A stretch of 64,000 nucleotides of DNA, from NCBI GenBank assembly GCA_020638055.1, contig JACKJH010000004.1:313501-377500 (forward strand), written 5' to 3'. This DNA comes from Hyphomicrobiaceae bacterium. GTDB lineage: Bacteria > Pseudomonadota > Alphaproteobacteria > Rhizobiales > Hyphomicrobiaceae. A model generated the notes under the pieces. It saw nothing but the letters and a program-made list of their open reading frames with translations. It had not been told where the DNA came from and ran no database searches. Position numbers and translations under genes: made by a program. Positions 51,066 through 60,691 of the stretch are shown here, piece by piece. Every line of letters begins with the position of its first letter. The stretch's first letter is position 1.

Positions 51066-51628
51066 GATTCCAATTTACGTATTGCGCGGGCGGGTTGTCC
51101 AAAAGCCAACGTATCGGCTGGGATGTCGCGCGTCACCACACTGCCCGCTCCAATGATGCTGCCAGCACCAATCCTCACGCCTGGCAGGATGATCGCGCCT
51201 GAACCGATCCACACACCATCTTCGATCGTGACCGGTGCGGTGGTCACCGCACCTGCCCTGCGTTCCTTTGCAGCGGTGTCATGGGAACTCGTCAGAATCA
51301 ACACGCGGTGGCCGAGGCTTACTCTGTCTCCTATCGTTATCGAATTTTCTGCGTCCAATACGCAGCCGATGTTGAAGAAACAATCTTCACCTATCTTGAT
51401 ACGGCTGGCGACATTACCTGTTCCGGCAATGATGGGCATGCCAGAAAAAATTGTTCCTCGGGCAATGTTGAAGCCAAATATACCAAGCACCGCTGCGCGA
51501 AGTCGGTTTCCGACAAAGTATGGAAATGGAGCAAGGATTATCCGTGCAGCAATGAGGCCGGGATGAAAACCAAGACCTTCTCTGCGAATGGCTTCCCAAG
51601 TCCTTCGAAATTTTTTTAACCAATGCAT
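51062..51628 (-). CDS. Hexapeptide-repeat acyltransferase (WcaF/CatB-like)
   Basis: 188-residue left-handed-beta-helix enzyme. FNIARGTIFSGMPIIAGTGNVASRIKIGEDCFFNIGCVLDAENSITIGDRVSLGHRVLILTSSHDTA carries the catalytic-type histidine (SSHD); VTIEDGVWIGSGAIILPGVRIGAGSIIGAGSVVTRDIPADTLAFGQPARAI closes the helix. Likely O-acetylation of a sugar residue. Weak binding site before the ATG. The stop codon lies in the palindrome. Confidence 0.88.
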   Translation of the reverse strand: MHWLKKFRRTWEAIRREGLGFHPGLIAARIILAPFPYFVGNRLRAAVLGIFGFNIARGTIFSGMPIIAGTGNVASRIKIGEDCFFNIGCVLDAENSITIGDRVSLGHRVLILTSSHDTAAKERRAGAVTTAPVTIEDGVWIGSGAIILPGVRIGAGSIIGAGSVVTRDIPADTLAFGQPARAIRKLES

Positions 51629-51750
51629 ATGCTACCGTAAGCATTTCGAGGCAGAAACAACCGCTTTTTTGCTGCCGCCTGTCCGGTCTTCCCGGTTCGT
51701 TTCGGCCAACCTGGATTGGACGGCAAACTGTGCAAGTCAGTTGTTCGAAT

Positions 51751-52953
51751 TTATTGTCGTTTTGAGCGGATCCAAGGAACTTTGCTGCCACCGAGGGCGC
51801 GGAGGTACAAGGGTATTTTTGCGACTACGTAACCTGGAAGCATGAAGAATTCACCAGCAGACAACAAATCCTGCGCAGCGATTCGCCACGCCGCAATGAC
51901 AGCCACCGCAGCGGCAATGCTGGCCACGAAGGTTGTCACAAAGGCAAATGAGGGGCCTCCAGCCAGAGTGAGGAGACCGGATGCGGCCATGGTCACAGCA
52001 AGCAGTAGTGACATCAGTGCCAGAGGAGGCACGGCGGCATCGAGTGCTAGCGCAAACAAGGGAACGTTGCCGTTGATTACGGCTCGACCCATGAGCCTTG
52101 GCAACCTGCCAAAAATAACTCTCAGATGGCCTGTCTCCCAACGCGTTCTTTGTATTGTTTGGCCTTCGATAGTAGGTGGGAGTTCACTGCGAACGTTGGC
52201 TTCTGGCAGGAAATGGGGAGGCATACCCGCTGCGGTGAGCTCCAGCCCAAACACCATATCCTCAACCAGGTGGCCGGTTTCGAGGTCCAACTTTACGATC
52301 CCTGAAGACGGGAAGGCCATTCCGGTACCCATGAGCTGACAGGGAAGGCCAAGATTGGCCAGGCCCATGGGGCGGACGATGTTTTTTACACGCCACGCAA
52401 AAGAACCAACGCGTGCGAGAGTGCCGGCATTCCGGTCGGGGGCGTCCAACTCATAACGTGCCTGTATGGGCCGGCGGAGGCGTTCACATGCGCTGACGAG
52501 CTTATCAATTGTTCCTGCTGTCGGTATGCAGTCAGCATCGAGGAACACCAGCACTTGCGGCATATCTTTGGCCAGGTGCCGGACGGCAAAGCCCAGGGCA
52601 TAGCCTTTGCCTCGACGATCGGGCTCGTGCCTGACAATGACTTCTGCGCCGCAAGTGGCGGCGATAGTTGCAGTATCGTCCGTGCAATTGTCCGCCACAA
52701 TCAGGAGGCGGCCACGGCCACGAATTTGATCGAGCACTGACGCAAGTGTATGCTCGATGGTTCCAGCTTCGTCGTGAGCAGGAATAACAACGGCAAACGT
52801 CGGTGACGGGGCTCCGGTGGTTTCAGGTTCTCGCCGAAACCTAGCGAGGCTTGCAGCAATTTCAGCCAGCAAAACGAATACGAGGATCGACAGACTGACA
52901 GCAACGACAGAAAGGATCGCGTGAACGATGCCGATAAGCGTACCGGTGAGCAA
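51751..52953 (-). CDS. Membrane-bound GT2-family glycosyltransferase
   Basis: About 400 residues. An N-terminal membrane helix (AILSVVAVSLSILVFVLLAEIAA) precedes a GT2 domain with FAVVIPAHDEAGTIEHTLASVL, LLIVADNCTDDTATIA, VLVFLDADCIP (DAD metal site), ETGHLVEDMVFGLELTAAG (ED) and QRTRWETGHL, a Q-x-x-R-W-like processive signature. Three or four C-terminal helices (ALALDAAVPPLALMSLLLAVTM, FVTTFVASIAAAVAVIAA) follow. The TTG at 52953 is chosen since GGAG lies seven bases before; the frame opens at a TTG at 53037 without a binding site. Q-x-x-R-W suggests relation to cellulose/hyaluronan-type synthases, but it may add single sugars. Confidence 0.85.
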   Translation of the reverse strand: MLTGTLIGIVHAILSVVAVSLSILVFVLLAEIAASLARFRREPETTGAPSPTFAVVIPAHDEAGTIEHTLASVLDQIRGRGRLLIVADNCTDDTATIAATCGAEVIVRHEPDRRGKGYALGFAVRHLAKDMPQVLVFLDADCIPTAGTIDKLVSACERLRRPIQARYELDAPDRNAGTLARVGSFAWRVKNIVRPMGLANLGLPCQLMGTGMAFPSSGIVKLDLETGHLVEDMVFGLELTAAGMPPHFLPEANVRSELPPTIEGQTIQRTRWETGHLRVIFGRLPRLMGRAVINGNVPLFALALDAAVPPLALMSLLLAVTMAASGLLTLAGGPSFAFVTTFVASIAAAVAVIAAWRIAAQDLLSAGEFFMLPGYVVAKIPLYLRALGGSKVPWIRSKRQ

Positions 52954-53217
52954 TGTTGGCTCCAAATATAAAATAAGAGCAGATGACTGAGTGAATGGGT
53001 ATTCTTTTCTTGGTCGTTTGTTGTTTACCTTTCTCAATAGGTAATTTTATTAATCTGGCATACGTAAATCCACTTTTCCCTGCAAAGTAACCCAATTATA
53101 CAGTGTGGAAGTTAATTCAATCGAGAGGCCTCGGCGTGTCGTTCTTCAAAGCCGAAGAAAACGTGTGCTTTTGAATGGAACAATCCAATTCGGCGTAAAT
53201 GGAGCGCTCGTCGGCAG

Positions 53218-54327
53218 ATGAAGAAAGCTGTGCTTCTGACGGTTTCCGGGGAAATTCCTCCTGACATCGTCAAGCAGATTGCCGATGGCAGGCGCCCGCG
53301 GGCAGACTACCTGGAACTTGCCCGCAGCCTCGATGCCGACCTCATCGACTATGGTAAAGCACGACGTAGCACGGGGCGGGCGGGGCGGTTTTTTGAACGT
53401 ATCGGTGGCGCGAACCTGATGCTGGCTTATGCCTGCTGGAAAATCCGGCGACAGTACCAGGCCATAGCAACGGATGGCGAGCAGGTTGGCATTCCGCTTG
53501 CCGCTTTACTGAAACTTACACCTGGCAAAAGTCCGTGCCACCTGATGATCGTGCACGACATTTCCGCTGCAAAGAAGCTTCCGTTTTTGGATTGGCTCCG
53601 GGTGCATAGCCATATCGATCGCTTTTTCGTCTACAGTCGATGGCAAAAGCGCTTTATAAAGCAGCGCTGGAACATGGCGTGTGAACGTGTGACCTGGACC
53701 CCTTTCATGGTCGATCAACAGTTCTTTTCGCCGGCACAGGTGATGCCGAAAACAGCTTCGCGTCCGCAGATTTGTGCGGTTGGTCTTGAGCGCCGCGACT
53801 ATCCAACTTTGATGCGCGCGGTCGAGGGGCTTGATCTTGATGTTGTCGTGGCAGCCGCATCGCCGTGGTCCAAGTACAAAGACTCGACGTCCGGTCAACG
53901 TGTGCCCCAAAACGTAACTGTAAAAAAATTCAGCCAGCATGACTTGCGGCAGCTCTACGCCGACAGTCTGTTCCTTGTAATGCCGCTTGAAGAGGTCAAC
54001 TTCCAGGCGGGCGTGACGGCAATTCTGGAAGCTATGGCGATGGCCAAGCCCGTCATTTGCTCACGCGCTCCGGGGCAGACTGATGTCATCACCGAAAATG
54101 AAAATGGCCGGTATGTGGATTGCGATGATCCTGCGGCCCTTCGCGCAGCGATTGTTAGCTTGGTTGCTGAAAGGGAAGAAATTGCGCGAATGGGCGCCAA
54201 CGGTCGTCGACTGATCGAGGATGAAATGAACCTTGACCGTTATGCGGAGCGGTTTGCAGCGGTCACGCGCGCTTGTGTTCTGGATCGAACGTTTGATTCC
54301 CGGGCGAAGGTCGTCAAACGATCGTGA
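53218..54327 (+). CDS. GT4-family glycosyltransferase
   Basis: 369-residue GT-B protein beginning MKKAVLLTVSGEIPPDIVKQIADGRRPRADYLELAR. The C-terminal half has ICAVGLERRDYPTLMRAVEGLDLDVVVAAASPW, VKKFSQHDLRQLYADSLFLVMPL and the EX7E region EEVNFQAGVTAILEAMAMAKPVICSRAPGQTDVI. This acceptor domain differs from the other GT4 proteins in the window. A hairpin follows the gene at 54357-54393, without a T-run. Confidence 0.88.
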   Translation: MKKAVLLTVSGEIPPDIVKQIADGRRPRADYLELARSLDADLIDYGKARRSTGRAGRFFERIGGANLMLAYACWKIRRQYQAIATDGEQVGIPLAALLKLTPGKSPCHLMIVHDISAAKKLPFLDWLRVHSHIDRFFVYSRWQKRFIKQRWNMACERVTWTPFMVDQQFFSPAQVMPKTASRPQICAVGLERRDYPTLMRAVEGLDLDVVVAAASPWSKYKDSTSGQRVPQNVTVKKFSQHDLRQLYADSLFLVMPLEEVNFQAGVTAILEAMAMAKPVICSRAPGQTDVITENENGRYVDCDDPAALRAAIVSLVAEREEIARMGANGRRLIEDEMNLDRYAERFAAVTRACVLDRTFDSRAKVVKRS

Positions 54328-54356
54328 ATCCAGAACACAAACAATGAGAATGCTAG

Positions 54357-54393
54357 GGTTCCGGGCTGACGCGTCGGAGCCCGACAGGGAACC
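54357..54393. other. Hairpin between convergent genes
   Basis: GGTTCC...GGAACC outer arms and GGGCT/AGCCC inner arms lie 30 bp past the glycosyltransferase stop. No U-tract follows on either strand, so it is not a standard terminator. Confidence 0.35.
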
Positions 54394-54509
54394 AAGCGTT
54401 AGAGTTGGAACTCTAGCCTGCAAAATCGCTTTCAGCCAACTCGCGCAAGGTAAGGTTCGGGATCATTGCTGTTGGAGCAGCAATCCAGCTTTATTGAATG
54501 CTGCACGTG

Positions 54510-56540
54510 TTATCTGGCGAATGATGCCAGCAAGCGAATATAATAGGACTGATAGGTGGTCGATGGTTCGGTGACTGCCCATGAGTTGGCCGGCCAGGGT
54601 GTATTGAATTGAAGATAGGATTTTTGCGGCGGCTGCTCCGAAGGTGGCACGTAACTACGGCGGCAAATCGATGCGGCTGCGATGCTTCCGCAGGCATAAA
54701 ATTTCCCAGATGCGGAATTGCAGCACGCATCCAGTGAATAGGAAGGGTTAGGTCCGCCAACAAGAAAACCTGGCGCCGGACCCGGCGTTAAAGGACCAAC
54801 CTTCGACCAGCGCGTCCCGTTTGCGAACCACGCGTGGAATGTGGTGGTGGCGGAATGCTCGGCGCCTGCCAAGCGCATGTTTGTGAGGTATACGAGCCCT
54901 AGCGGATTTACACCGTGGATGTAGTGCGCATACCCACCTGCGGCCTCAAGGGCAAGCGATCGGACTGCATCGTCGTTGGTCAAGGAGGCCGCAAGTTGGA
55001 ACAATCTGGCCTGCATGGCTTTGCCCTTGTTGCTGCCCCAGGTGTAGGCCTGAATGGGTGAGAGATAGGGATCTTCTTTCAACAACCCCGTGCGAAAAGC
55101 GATTGTCGCTTGACTTATAAAGCTGAGGAATGAATTCACAATGCGATTGCGAACGCTTGGCGTGGCGCCTGTCAGGCCGGCGTAGTAGAGCCTGATATCG
55201 TGACTATCGACATTCCACATTGTCGGCGCAGAGTTGGGTGCGATTGCATCAATATTTTTTTCTATGAATTCTTTAAGTGAAGCGTCGTTGCTGATGGCGT
55301 AGAGGTGAACGGCGGCTTCGACCTTGGTACGCAGACGACCAGCGTCGTCCATCTCCTGCTGACCGTGCGCAAGACCTTGCGATCCGGGCTGTCTGGCATT
55401 GTCGTTGTTGAAGTAGAGAACACTTGGATGCGCGTTGGCCCATTCCCACGCCGCTTGGGCGCGTTCTGCCAAGCGTGCCGCGAACACTTTCAGGTCCGGC
55501 TCTGAACGCTTTGCGAATATCTTGGAGGCAAAGGCAAATGCCGCTGCCCCGGACAACGATGCAGATGTCGTGGCGGGCCCGTAGTAGCTGGGACCGCTTG
55601 ATGCAGATGGTGGGCTGCCACTTGCAAGCCCCTGAATGCAAAGCAGTGATCCATCCTCATTCTGCATGCGCGCAAGCCATTCCAGTCCCCACCTGATTTC
55701 GTCGAGCAGATCAGGCACGCCATTTTCCGACTCAGGAATGTTCAGATCATCGCGGAACGCCTGCGGATTTTCCTCATAGGCTTGCAGGAGTACGTTGATA
55801 TTGCGGGCCGCCCAGTTTGTATATTTGTTGTAGTCACCCGCATCGTACCAGCCGCCGCGAAGATCGCGTGTTGGTGTGCCGTTTGATGCTGATCGCGTCG
55901 ATGGCCAGGGTTGCGACTGAGCATCCTGCCCCTGGCGGAGATGACTTGCGCTATCGCGCCAGTCGGCACCTGCAAATTTGACATCTTTTGCAAAGCCAGC
56001 TCGTTGATAAAAGAACATTCTCACCGCGTGCTTCATCACGTTGCGATAGACATCCTCACCGATCGCGAACTCTGGCGAGCGCACGTGCCTATCGATGTCG
56101 ACGACGGCATACCGCCCTGGTGTAGTAACGTCGGAAAAATCGAACCACCAGGTTTTGTCACCCGATCCGGCATGAACATTACCGTCGTTCCACGGCATCA
56201 AGGGTGCCTGTTTCAAGATACGGCCTGAAACGAGATCAACGAGCGCGTAGACTGTGCCGGGGGCAAAGTGGGAGGTCTTGTCGAATCCAACCTGCGGACT
56301 ACGCACAACGGCAATCTTTCGTGCCAGCGTCGGGTAGCCGAACTGGTCGACCACGATTTTGGGGATTGGCCCGTTCGGACCGAACGCAAGGGTGCGCATC
56401 CAACTGGATTGGAGGTGTATGAGTGGATAGGTCTCACCACGAGATGACGAAACAGCACCAGCGTTTGAAGGTGCGACATGCAACATGCACCCCAAGATGG
56501 CGGCACCAATGCCGATAACGGCGCGATTCATGAATTTCAT
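54510..56540 (-). CDS. Exported glycoside hydrolase family 9 endoglucanase
   Basis: 676 residues with a Sec signal (MKFMNRAVIGIGAAILGCMLHVAPSNAGA). An N-terminal Ig-like CelD_N domain (IPKIVVDQFGYPTLARKIAVV..., WWFDFSDVTTPGRYAVVDI) precedes a GH9 (alpha/alpha)6 catalytic domain. Visible are the catalytic aspartates in GGWYDAGDYNKYTNWA, the NIPESENGVPDLLDEIRWGLEWLARMQNEDGSL helix pair, YIHGVNPLGLVYLTNM and the catalytic-acid region PWPANSWAVTEPSTTYQSYY near the C-terminus. This is a beta-1,4-glucan-type hydrolase, periplasmic or secreted. Its location in a Wzx/Wzy locus suggests it trims or releases the polysaccharide, so the backbone may contain beta-1,4-linked glucose or similar. AGGT near the ATG; ATG at 56531 is an alternative start. 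Confidence 0.9.
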   Translation of the reverse strand: MKFMNRAVIGIGAAILGCMLHVAPSNAGAVSSSRGETYPLIHLQSSWMRTLAFGPNGPIPKIVVDQFGYPTLARKIAVVRSPQVGFDKTSHFAPGTVYALVDLVSGRILKQAPLMPWNDGNVHAGSGDKTWWFDFSDVTTPGRYAVVDIDRHVRSPEFAIGEDVYRNVMKHAVRMFFYQRAGFAKDVKFAGADWRDSASHLRQGQDAQSQPWPSTRSASNGTPTRDLRGGWYDAGDYNKYTNWAARNINVLLQAYEENPQAFRDDLNIPESENGVPDLLDEIRWGLEWLARMQNEDGSLLCIQGLASGSPPSASSGPSYYGPATTSASLSGAAAFAFASKIFAKRSEPDLKVFAARLAERAQAAWEWANAHPSVLYFNNDNARQPGSQGLAHGQQEMDDAGRLRTKVEAAVHLYAISNDASLKEFIEKNIDAIAPNSAPTMWNVDSHDIRLYYAGLTGATPSVRNRIVNSFLSFISQATIAFRTGLLKEDPYLSPIQAYTWGSNKGKAMQARLFQLAASLTNDDAVRSLALEAAGGYAHYIHGVNPLGLVYLTNMRLAGAEHSATTTFHAWFANGTRWSKVGPLTPGPAPGFLVGGPNPSYSLDACCNSASGKFYACGSIAAASICRRSYVPPSEQPPQKSYLQFNTPWPANSWAVTEPSTTYQSYYIRLLASFAR

Positions 56541-57433
56541 ACCTATCTGGCGTGCAGAATTAAGGCTGATAGAAACGACACCTGCGCGAAGACTTCAGCC
56601 GTTAAACACCTGATCTGTTATCGTTGGATGGTCGTCAATAGCAGCCATTATTTTCGGACGTCTGCTTGTCCTGGTCTCTTATGCGATTTGGAGGTTTTTG
56701 AGCGACCAGTTCGGAAACGGTTCAAAAATGGCTCACTCGATTTTTGCCGAAGTCGTCCATTGCATGGTGCCGTACGTCGTGTGACTTTCTGGGGGGTGAA
56801 TTGTTTGCCACGTTGCGGAGTGCACTTTGTGTGTCCGCTAATTCTCGGGAAAGTGGTTTTGGTATAAAAATACACCCACTGGTTGAAATTGAATTTTTGC
56901 CTGAATCTCATAAAGAAGAGATTGCAGCCGTCAAGGATGATCGAGTGTTCCGTGACGGTGCATAATCTGCGTTTGCGCGGCGCTGTGATCGTTGCGAGAA
57001 GGTGAAGCAACCTGCCCGCGAATGCGCAAAAAGTAGCCAATTCATTACACGAAAACGTAAAGTCCCGCCAATCGACGCTTCGTCATCCCAGGCTATTGGA
57101 ATGTGGGCGCAATTTTTGCGTGCGCGTGTTGGTCGGTGTGTGTCCCTGCGGCTATTCTCAGTAAGGAGAATTTACGGTAAGGGAGGTTGTGAAACGTACG
57201 TGGCATGGTCATTGCTGGTCCATAAATGTAGCGGCGGAGCCGCATTAAGTCGTCACCAATATGAGCTTGGGAAGCCATGGTGTGAAGGTGGAGTCGATGG
57301 CGAAAATTAGCCATTAGAAAGTTTTTCTAAAACATTGCAAATGAGTGTTTGAAACCATATTGAGCGCCCGTTAAATTAGGTGCATTCTTGAGCATAATAT
57401 TGAGTGTATATGTGTGTATAGGAGGCCCTAGCG
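56541..57433. other. 893-bp intergenic region upstream of the initiating transferase
   Basis: Divergent between the GH9 and phosphoglycosyltransferase genes. Several frames of 60-130 codons exist on both strands, but none has a binding site, motif or consistent codon use. It holds a good promoter at 57349-57377 and a small inverted repeat (TTAGAAA-G-TTTTTCTAA) at about 57314-57330, just upstream of it. Confidence 0.5.
57349..57377 (+). promoter_or_regulatory. Candidate sigma70 promoter of the initiating transferase gene
   Basis: TTGAAA (57349-57354), 17-base spacer, TAAATT (57372-57377). It would give a leader of about 50 bases before the ATG at 57434, which has AGGAGG at 57421-57426. An inverted repeat sits 18 bp upstream and could bind a regulator. 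Confidence 0.55.
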
Positions 57434-58915
57434 ATGTCCGTTCGCAGTGTTGCGATTGATCGGCCCGCTAGTTCAAAGGCAGAAATTCAGTTTTTAGCCA
57501 ATGATCTGAATCGGATTGAAGGAGCGCAGGTTTCAACCGCAGGGTTGCCGCTTGGCATTGCTCCCAAGGCTCTCGCCGTCGGGGAATTTCTGACGATCGT
57601 GATTACCGCTCTTCTGGCGAAAGCAGCATACCTTGATTACTACCTCAACAGCGGTTCTCCGACTTTTACCTATGCGCTTATAGCGCTGTGCATGGCAGGA
57701 TTCACGTTCGTCGTTTACACCCAGATGGGTCTTTACGAAGTCGATATTTTCTCAAGGCCAGAGATCAACATGGGTAAACTGGTAGCGGGTCTAGTCATTT
57801 CGCTACTGATGGTACTCGGATTGCTTTTTGCGCTGAAGGAAGTAGGTGATCTGTCTCGCGGTTGGGTGTTTAGTTGGCTGGGCCTTATTGCCGTGTCGAT
57901 AATCATGACGCGATTGGTCTTCGGTAGATGGGTAAGGCGGTGGAAGGAATCGGGGTTGCTGCTTTCGCGCACGGCAGTTATCGGCACCAATGATTTTGCG
58001 CTCTCTATTGCCCGTCGCATTCGTACGATGGAAGGTTTATCGAGTGCAGTGGATCTCTATAATTGTCATGACAACGATGGCGATCCGCGATTTGTGGGCG
58101 GATTGAGGGATCTTGAATCTCTAATGAACATTCGGCCCTATGATCGCATCGTCATTGCGATGCCAGGCGGTGAAATCGAGAGAATCCGGGCTGCGGTCAG
58201 ATCGCTTGGAACTTACTCAACGGAATTGCTGCTTTGTACCGATCTTGGTGAACTGCCCGTGGTAACCAACGGTGCACGCGTGCTGGCGGGAAGCCGGGCA
58301 GATGTGGTGCATCTTGTGCCGCTATCGGAAAAATCTGCGTTGCTGAAGAGGTCTTTTGACCTGATCATTGCATCGGCCTCGCTTTTAATACTCTCACCCC
58401 TTTTTGCTTTGGTGGCACTTGCAATCAAGCTCAATAGCCCGGGACCGGTGTTTTTCCGGCAGCGCCGCCTAGGGCAAAACAGTACAGTGTTCACGATCTA
58501 CAAGTTCCGCTCCATGACGGTGGAACAGGACGGGCCGATCGTCCCGCAAGCAACGCGTAATGATCAAAGGGTGACTGGTTTGGGCCGCATCCTTCGCGCA
58601 ACCAGCATTGATGAGTTACCGCAACTGATAAATGTAATTCTGGGGCAGATGTCGCTTGTGGGTCCGCGCCCCCATGCCATTGCCCATGATAAGCAATTCG
58701 ATCAGCAGTTTGATCTGTTTTCCCGGCGTCGTCGGGTCAAGCCAGGAATAACTGGATGGGCCCAAATCAATGGATGCCGCGGCGAAACAAGGACGCCAGA
58801 GGATATCCGTGAACGCATGGAGCATGATCTGAATTACATCGATAACTGGTCGATTTGGTTCGATCTGGAGATCATATTTCGCACGTTATTTGTGGTTTTG
58901 CGGGGGGCATATTGA
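57434..58915 (+). CDS. Undecaprenyl-phosphate sugar phosphotransferase (polyprenyl glycosylphosphotransferase)
   Basis: 493-residue initiating enzyme that transfers sugar-1-phosphate, typically glucose or galactose, to undecaprenyl phosphate. Four N-terminal helices (about 45-170), then a CoA-binding-like domain with TAVIGTNDFALSIARRIRTMEG and GGLRDLESLMNIRPYDRIVIAMPG, a fifth helix (LIIASASLLILSPLFALVALAIKL) and the catalytic bacterial-sugar-transferase domain: GPVFFRQRRLGQNSTVFTIYKFRSM, LRATSIDELPQLINVILGQMSLVGPRPH and VKPGITGWAQINGCRGET. These are the WbaP/WcaJ/ExoY family hallmarks. AGGAGG eight bases ahead of the ATG makes the start certain. Confidence 0.95.
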   Translation: MSVRSVAIDRPASSKAEIQFLANDLNRIEGAQVSTAGLPLGIAPKALAVGEFLTIVITALLAKAAYLDYYLNSGSPTFTYALIALCMAGFTFVVYTQMGLYEVDIFSRPEINMGKLVAGLVISLLMVLGLLFALKEVGDLSRGWVFSWLGLIAVSIIMTRLVFGRWVRRWKESGLLLSRTAVIGTNDFALSIARRIRTMEGLSSAVDLYNCHDNDGDPRFVGGLRDLESLMNIRPYDRIVIAMPGGEIERIRAAVRSLGTYSTELLLCTDLGELPVVTNGARVLAGSRADVVHLVPLSEKSALLKRSFDLIIASASLLILSPLFALVALAIKLNSPGPVFFRQRRLGQNSTVFTIYKFRSMTVEQDGPIVPQATRNDQRVTGLGRILRATSIDELPQLINVILGQMSLVGPRPHAIAHDKQFDQQFDLFSRRRRVKPGITGWAQINGCRGETRTPEDIRERMEHDLNYIDNWSIWFDLEIIFRTLFVVLRGAY

Positions 58916-59473
58916 ATGTTGACGGCCTCGCGCATGGGCAGCGCCCGTAGATTTCTAGCGACCATTTAAAAATACTCACAGTGGAGGCTTCGAGATCTTG
59001 GCAGATCTGGAAGTGTCATCCCGATTTATCGCTTGGTGCTCTAAAGTCTCGCGCGCCCTGGGGAGAATTGGGTAACGCGTCCGGTAGTCATACTAATCCG
59101 ACCAACTTATTTGCCTTATCGATCTGGTTGGCCCCGCAGGGCGGGATCGACGACAGGCCAGGACACAGTTTTGAACCACAGCGGTTTTTCAGTGATGCCT
59201 CGTGGCACCACAAGGCAACAATAGGGCCAACATTTGGCCAGAACTGTTAACACATGAACGATTATATTTTGCTGAATTCTTGACTAACGATCCTAGGTCC
59301 TTCTGCAAAAGTCGGTTTTTTCAATTGGTTAGCTGATTTAGCAGCAGACTTTTCAATCTCATGAACATATTAATGTGACGTCTGATGTTAACGGACACCT
59401 AGCAACGAATCGCTTAAACCAGACGTTGATTTTGAACCGAAGTTGCGCGTTGGAGGGCCCGGGGGGGCTGACG
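58916..59473. other. Intergenic region between the initiating transferase and wza
   Basis: 558 bp. A 90-codon frame at 58981-59250 has no support. Nothing recognised beyond AT-rich sequence at 59250-59370, which may carry the wza promoter. Confidence 0.4.
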
Positions 59474-60691
59474 GTGGCACGATTGCTTGTGCAATTGGGG
59501 TGTTTGATTGCGCTCCTTTCAATATCGGGCTGTGCATATTTGCCCGGCGATGGGCCGTCGCATCGCGCCATTGGCGCTGATGCCGCGGAGGCGCTTGTCT
59601 CCGAAACACGTGGCCCAAGCCAGGATTACGTGCTTATCGACGTCACGAGCGATATTGTCTCCATGATCCCCGAAATTGGACCTGGTTCATTTTTCTGGAG
59701 TTTTGGGTCGCTGAAGTCTTCGGCATCAGACTATGCGGTTGGGGCGGGAGACCGGCTTCAGGTTACGATTTTTGAGGCCACGTCAGGCGGATTGTTTTCG
59801 GCAAAAGAAGCAAGCCAGAGACCAGGCAACTTCGTTTCATTGCCGGTGCAGACAGTCAGCCAGCGCGGCACGATTTCTGTGCCTTTCGCGGGTGACGTGC
59901 GTGTAGCTGGACGAACGGCCCAGGAAGCGGCGTCATTAATTGAAACCAAGTTGAGCCAGCGCGCCATCGAACCGCAGGTCATCATTTCCTTTGCCGATCA
60001 GGTTGCCTCTTCGGTGACGGTGATCGGGGAGACTTCAAGCAAAGTGCCTCTGGCTGGAAATGAGCGCGTGCTGGACGTCATAGCTCGAACAGGTGGTGCG
60101 AAGTCCCCTGGATTTGACTTGTTCGTGACGTTGGTTCGCAACAAACGTAGCGCGACCGTCTACTTCCCAGCTCTTGTGCGCAACACATCAGAGAACATTC
60201 TCGTCGCCCCTGGCGATATCTTGTATGTTTTCAGGCAGAGTCAGATGTTCTCGGCATTCGGTGCGATTGGGTCGATTACACAGACACAGGGGCTGACAGG
60301 GCTATTTAAATTCAGCGACGAGCGGATTTCGCTCAGTCAAGCCATCGCACAGGCGGGTGGACTCCTTACCGATCGATCGAATACGCAAGTGTTTGTCTAT
60401 CGCTATGAAGCGCGCGATGTCCTTGAACAAATGGGTTTGAAAATTGGCCCGGCATTCGAGGGGAAGAAGATCATACCGACGGTATACCGCTTGAACTTCC
60501 GCGACTCAGCAGTGTTCTTCCTGGCTCAACGTTTCCCAATGCGGCATAAGGATTCCATCTACGTCGCTAATGCTGACAGCGTTGAAGTGGAGAAATTCCT
60601 GCGGCACTTGAGCATTGTCACTTCGACGGCATCTGGTGTGACTGGCGATATCGTTTCGACCCGAGACAATATTCGTGCCCTAGGCCAGTAG
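59474..60691 (+). CDS. wza: Outer-membrane polysaccharide export lipoprotein (Wza/OPX)
   Basis: 405-residue lipoprotein. The signal peptide with lipobox, VARLLVQLGCLIALLSISGCAYLPG, gives a lipidated cysteine at residue 20. The polysaccharide-export domain follows: DYAVGAGDRLQVTIFEATSGGLFS...RGTISVPFAGDVRVAGRTAQEAASLIETKL, then SLBB-type segments (SVTVIGETSSKVPLAGNERVLDVIARTGGA and ISLSQAIAQAGGLLTDRSNTQVFVYR). It forms the outer-membrane channel for the polymer. The GTG at 59474 places the lipobox correctly; the frame opens at a GTG at 59375, which would bury the signal. Its last 12 bases overlap the 3' end of the convergent wzy gene. Confidence 0.92.
   Translation: MARLLVQLGCLIALLSISGCAYLPGDGPSHRAIGADAAEALVSETRGPSQDYVLIDVTSDIVSMIPEIGPGSFFWSFGSLKSSASDYAVGAGDRLQVTIFEATSGGLFSAKEASQRPGNFVSLPVQTVSQRGTISVPFAGDVRVAGRTAQEAASLIETKLSQRAIEPQVIISFADQVASSVTVIGETSSKVPLAGNERVLDVIARTGGAKSPGFDLFVTLVRNKRSATVYFPALVRNTSENILVAPGDILYVFRQSQMFSAFGAIGSITQTQGLTGLFKFSDERISLSQAIAQAGGLLTDRSNTQVFVYRYEARDVLEQMGLKIGPAFEGKKIIPTVYRLNFRDSAVFFLAQRFPMRHKDSIYVANADSVEVEKFLRHLSIVTSTASGVTGDIVSTRDNIRALGQ

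Noticed and set aside
56541..57433. Small genes in the region upstream of the initiating transferase (frames at 56744-56965 and 57002-57310)
   Set aside because: No ribosome binding sites, no motifs, irregular codon use; more likely a regulatory region.
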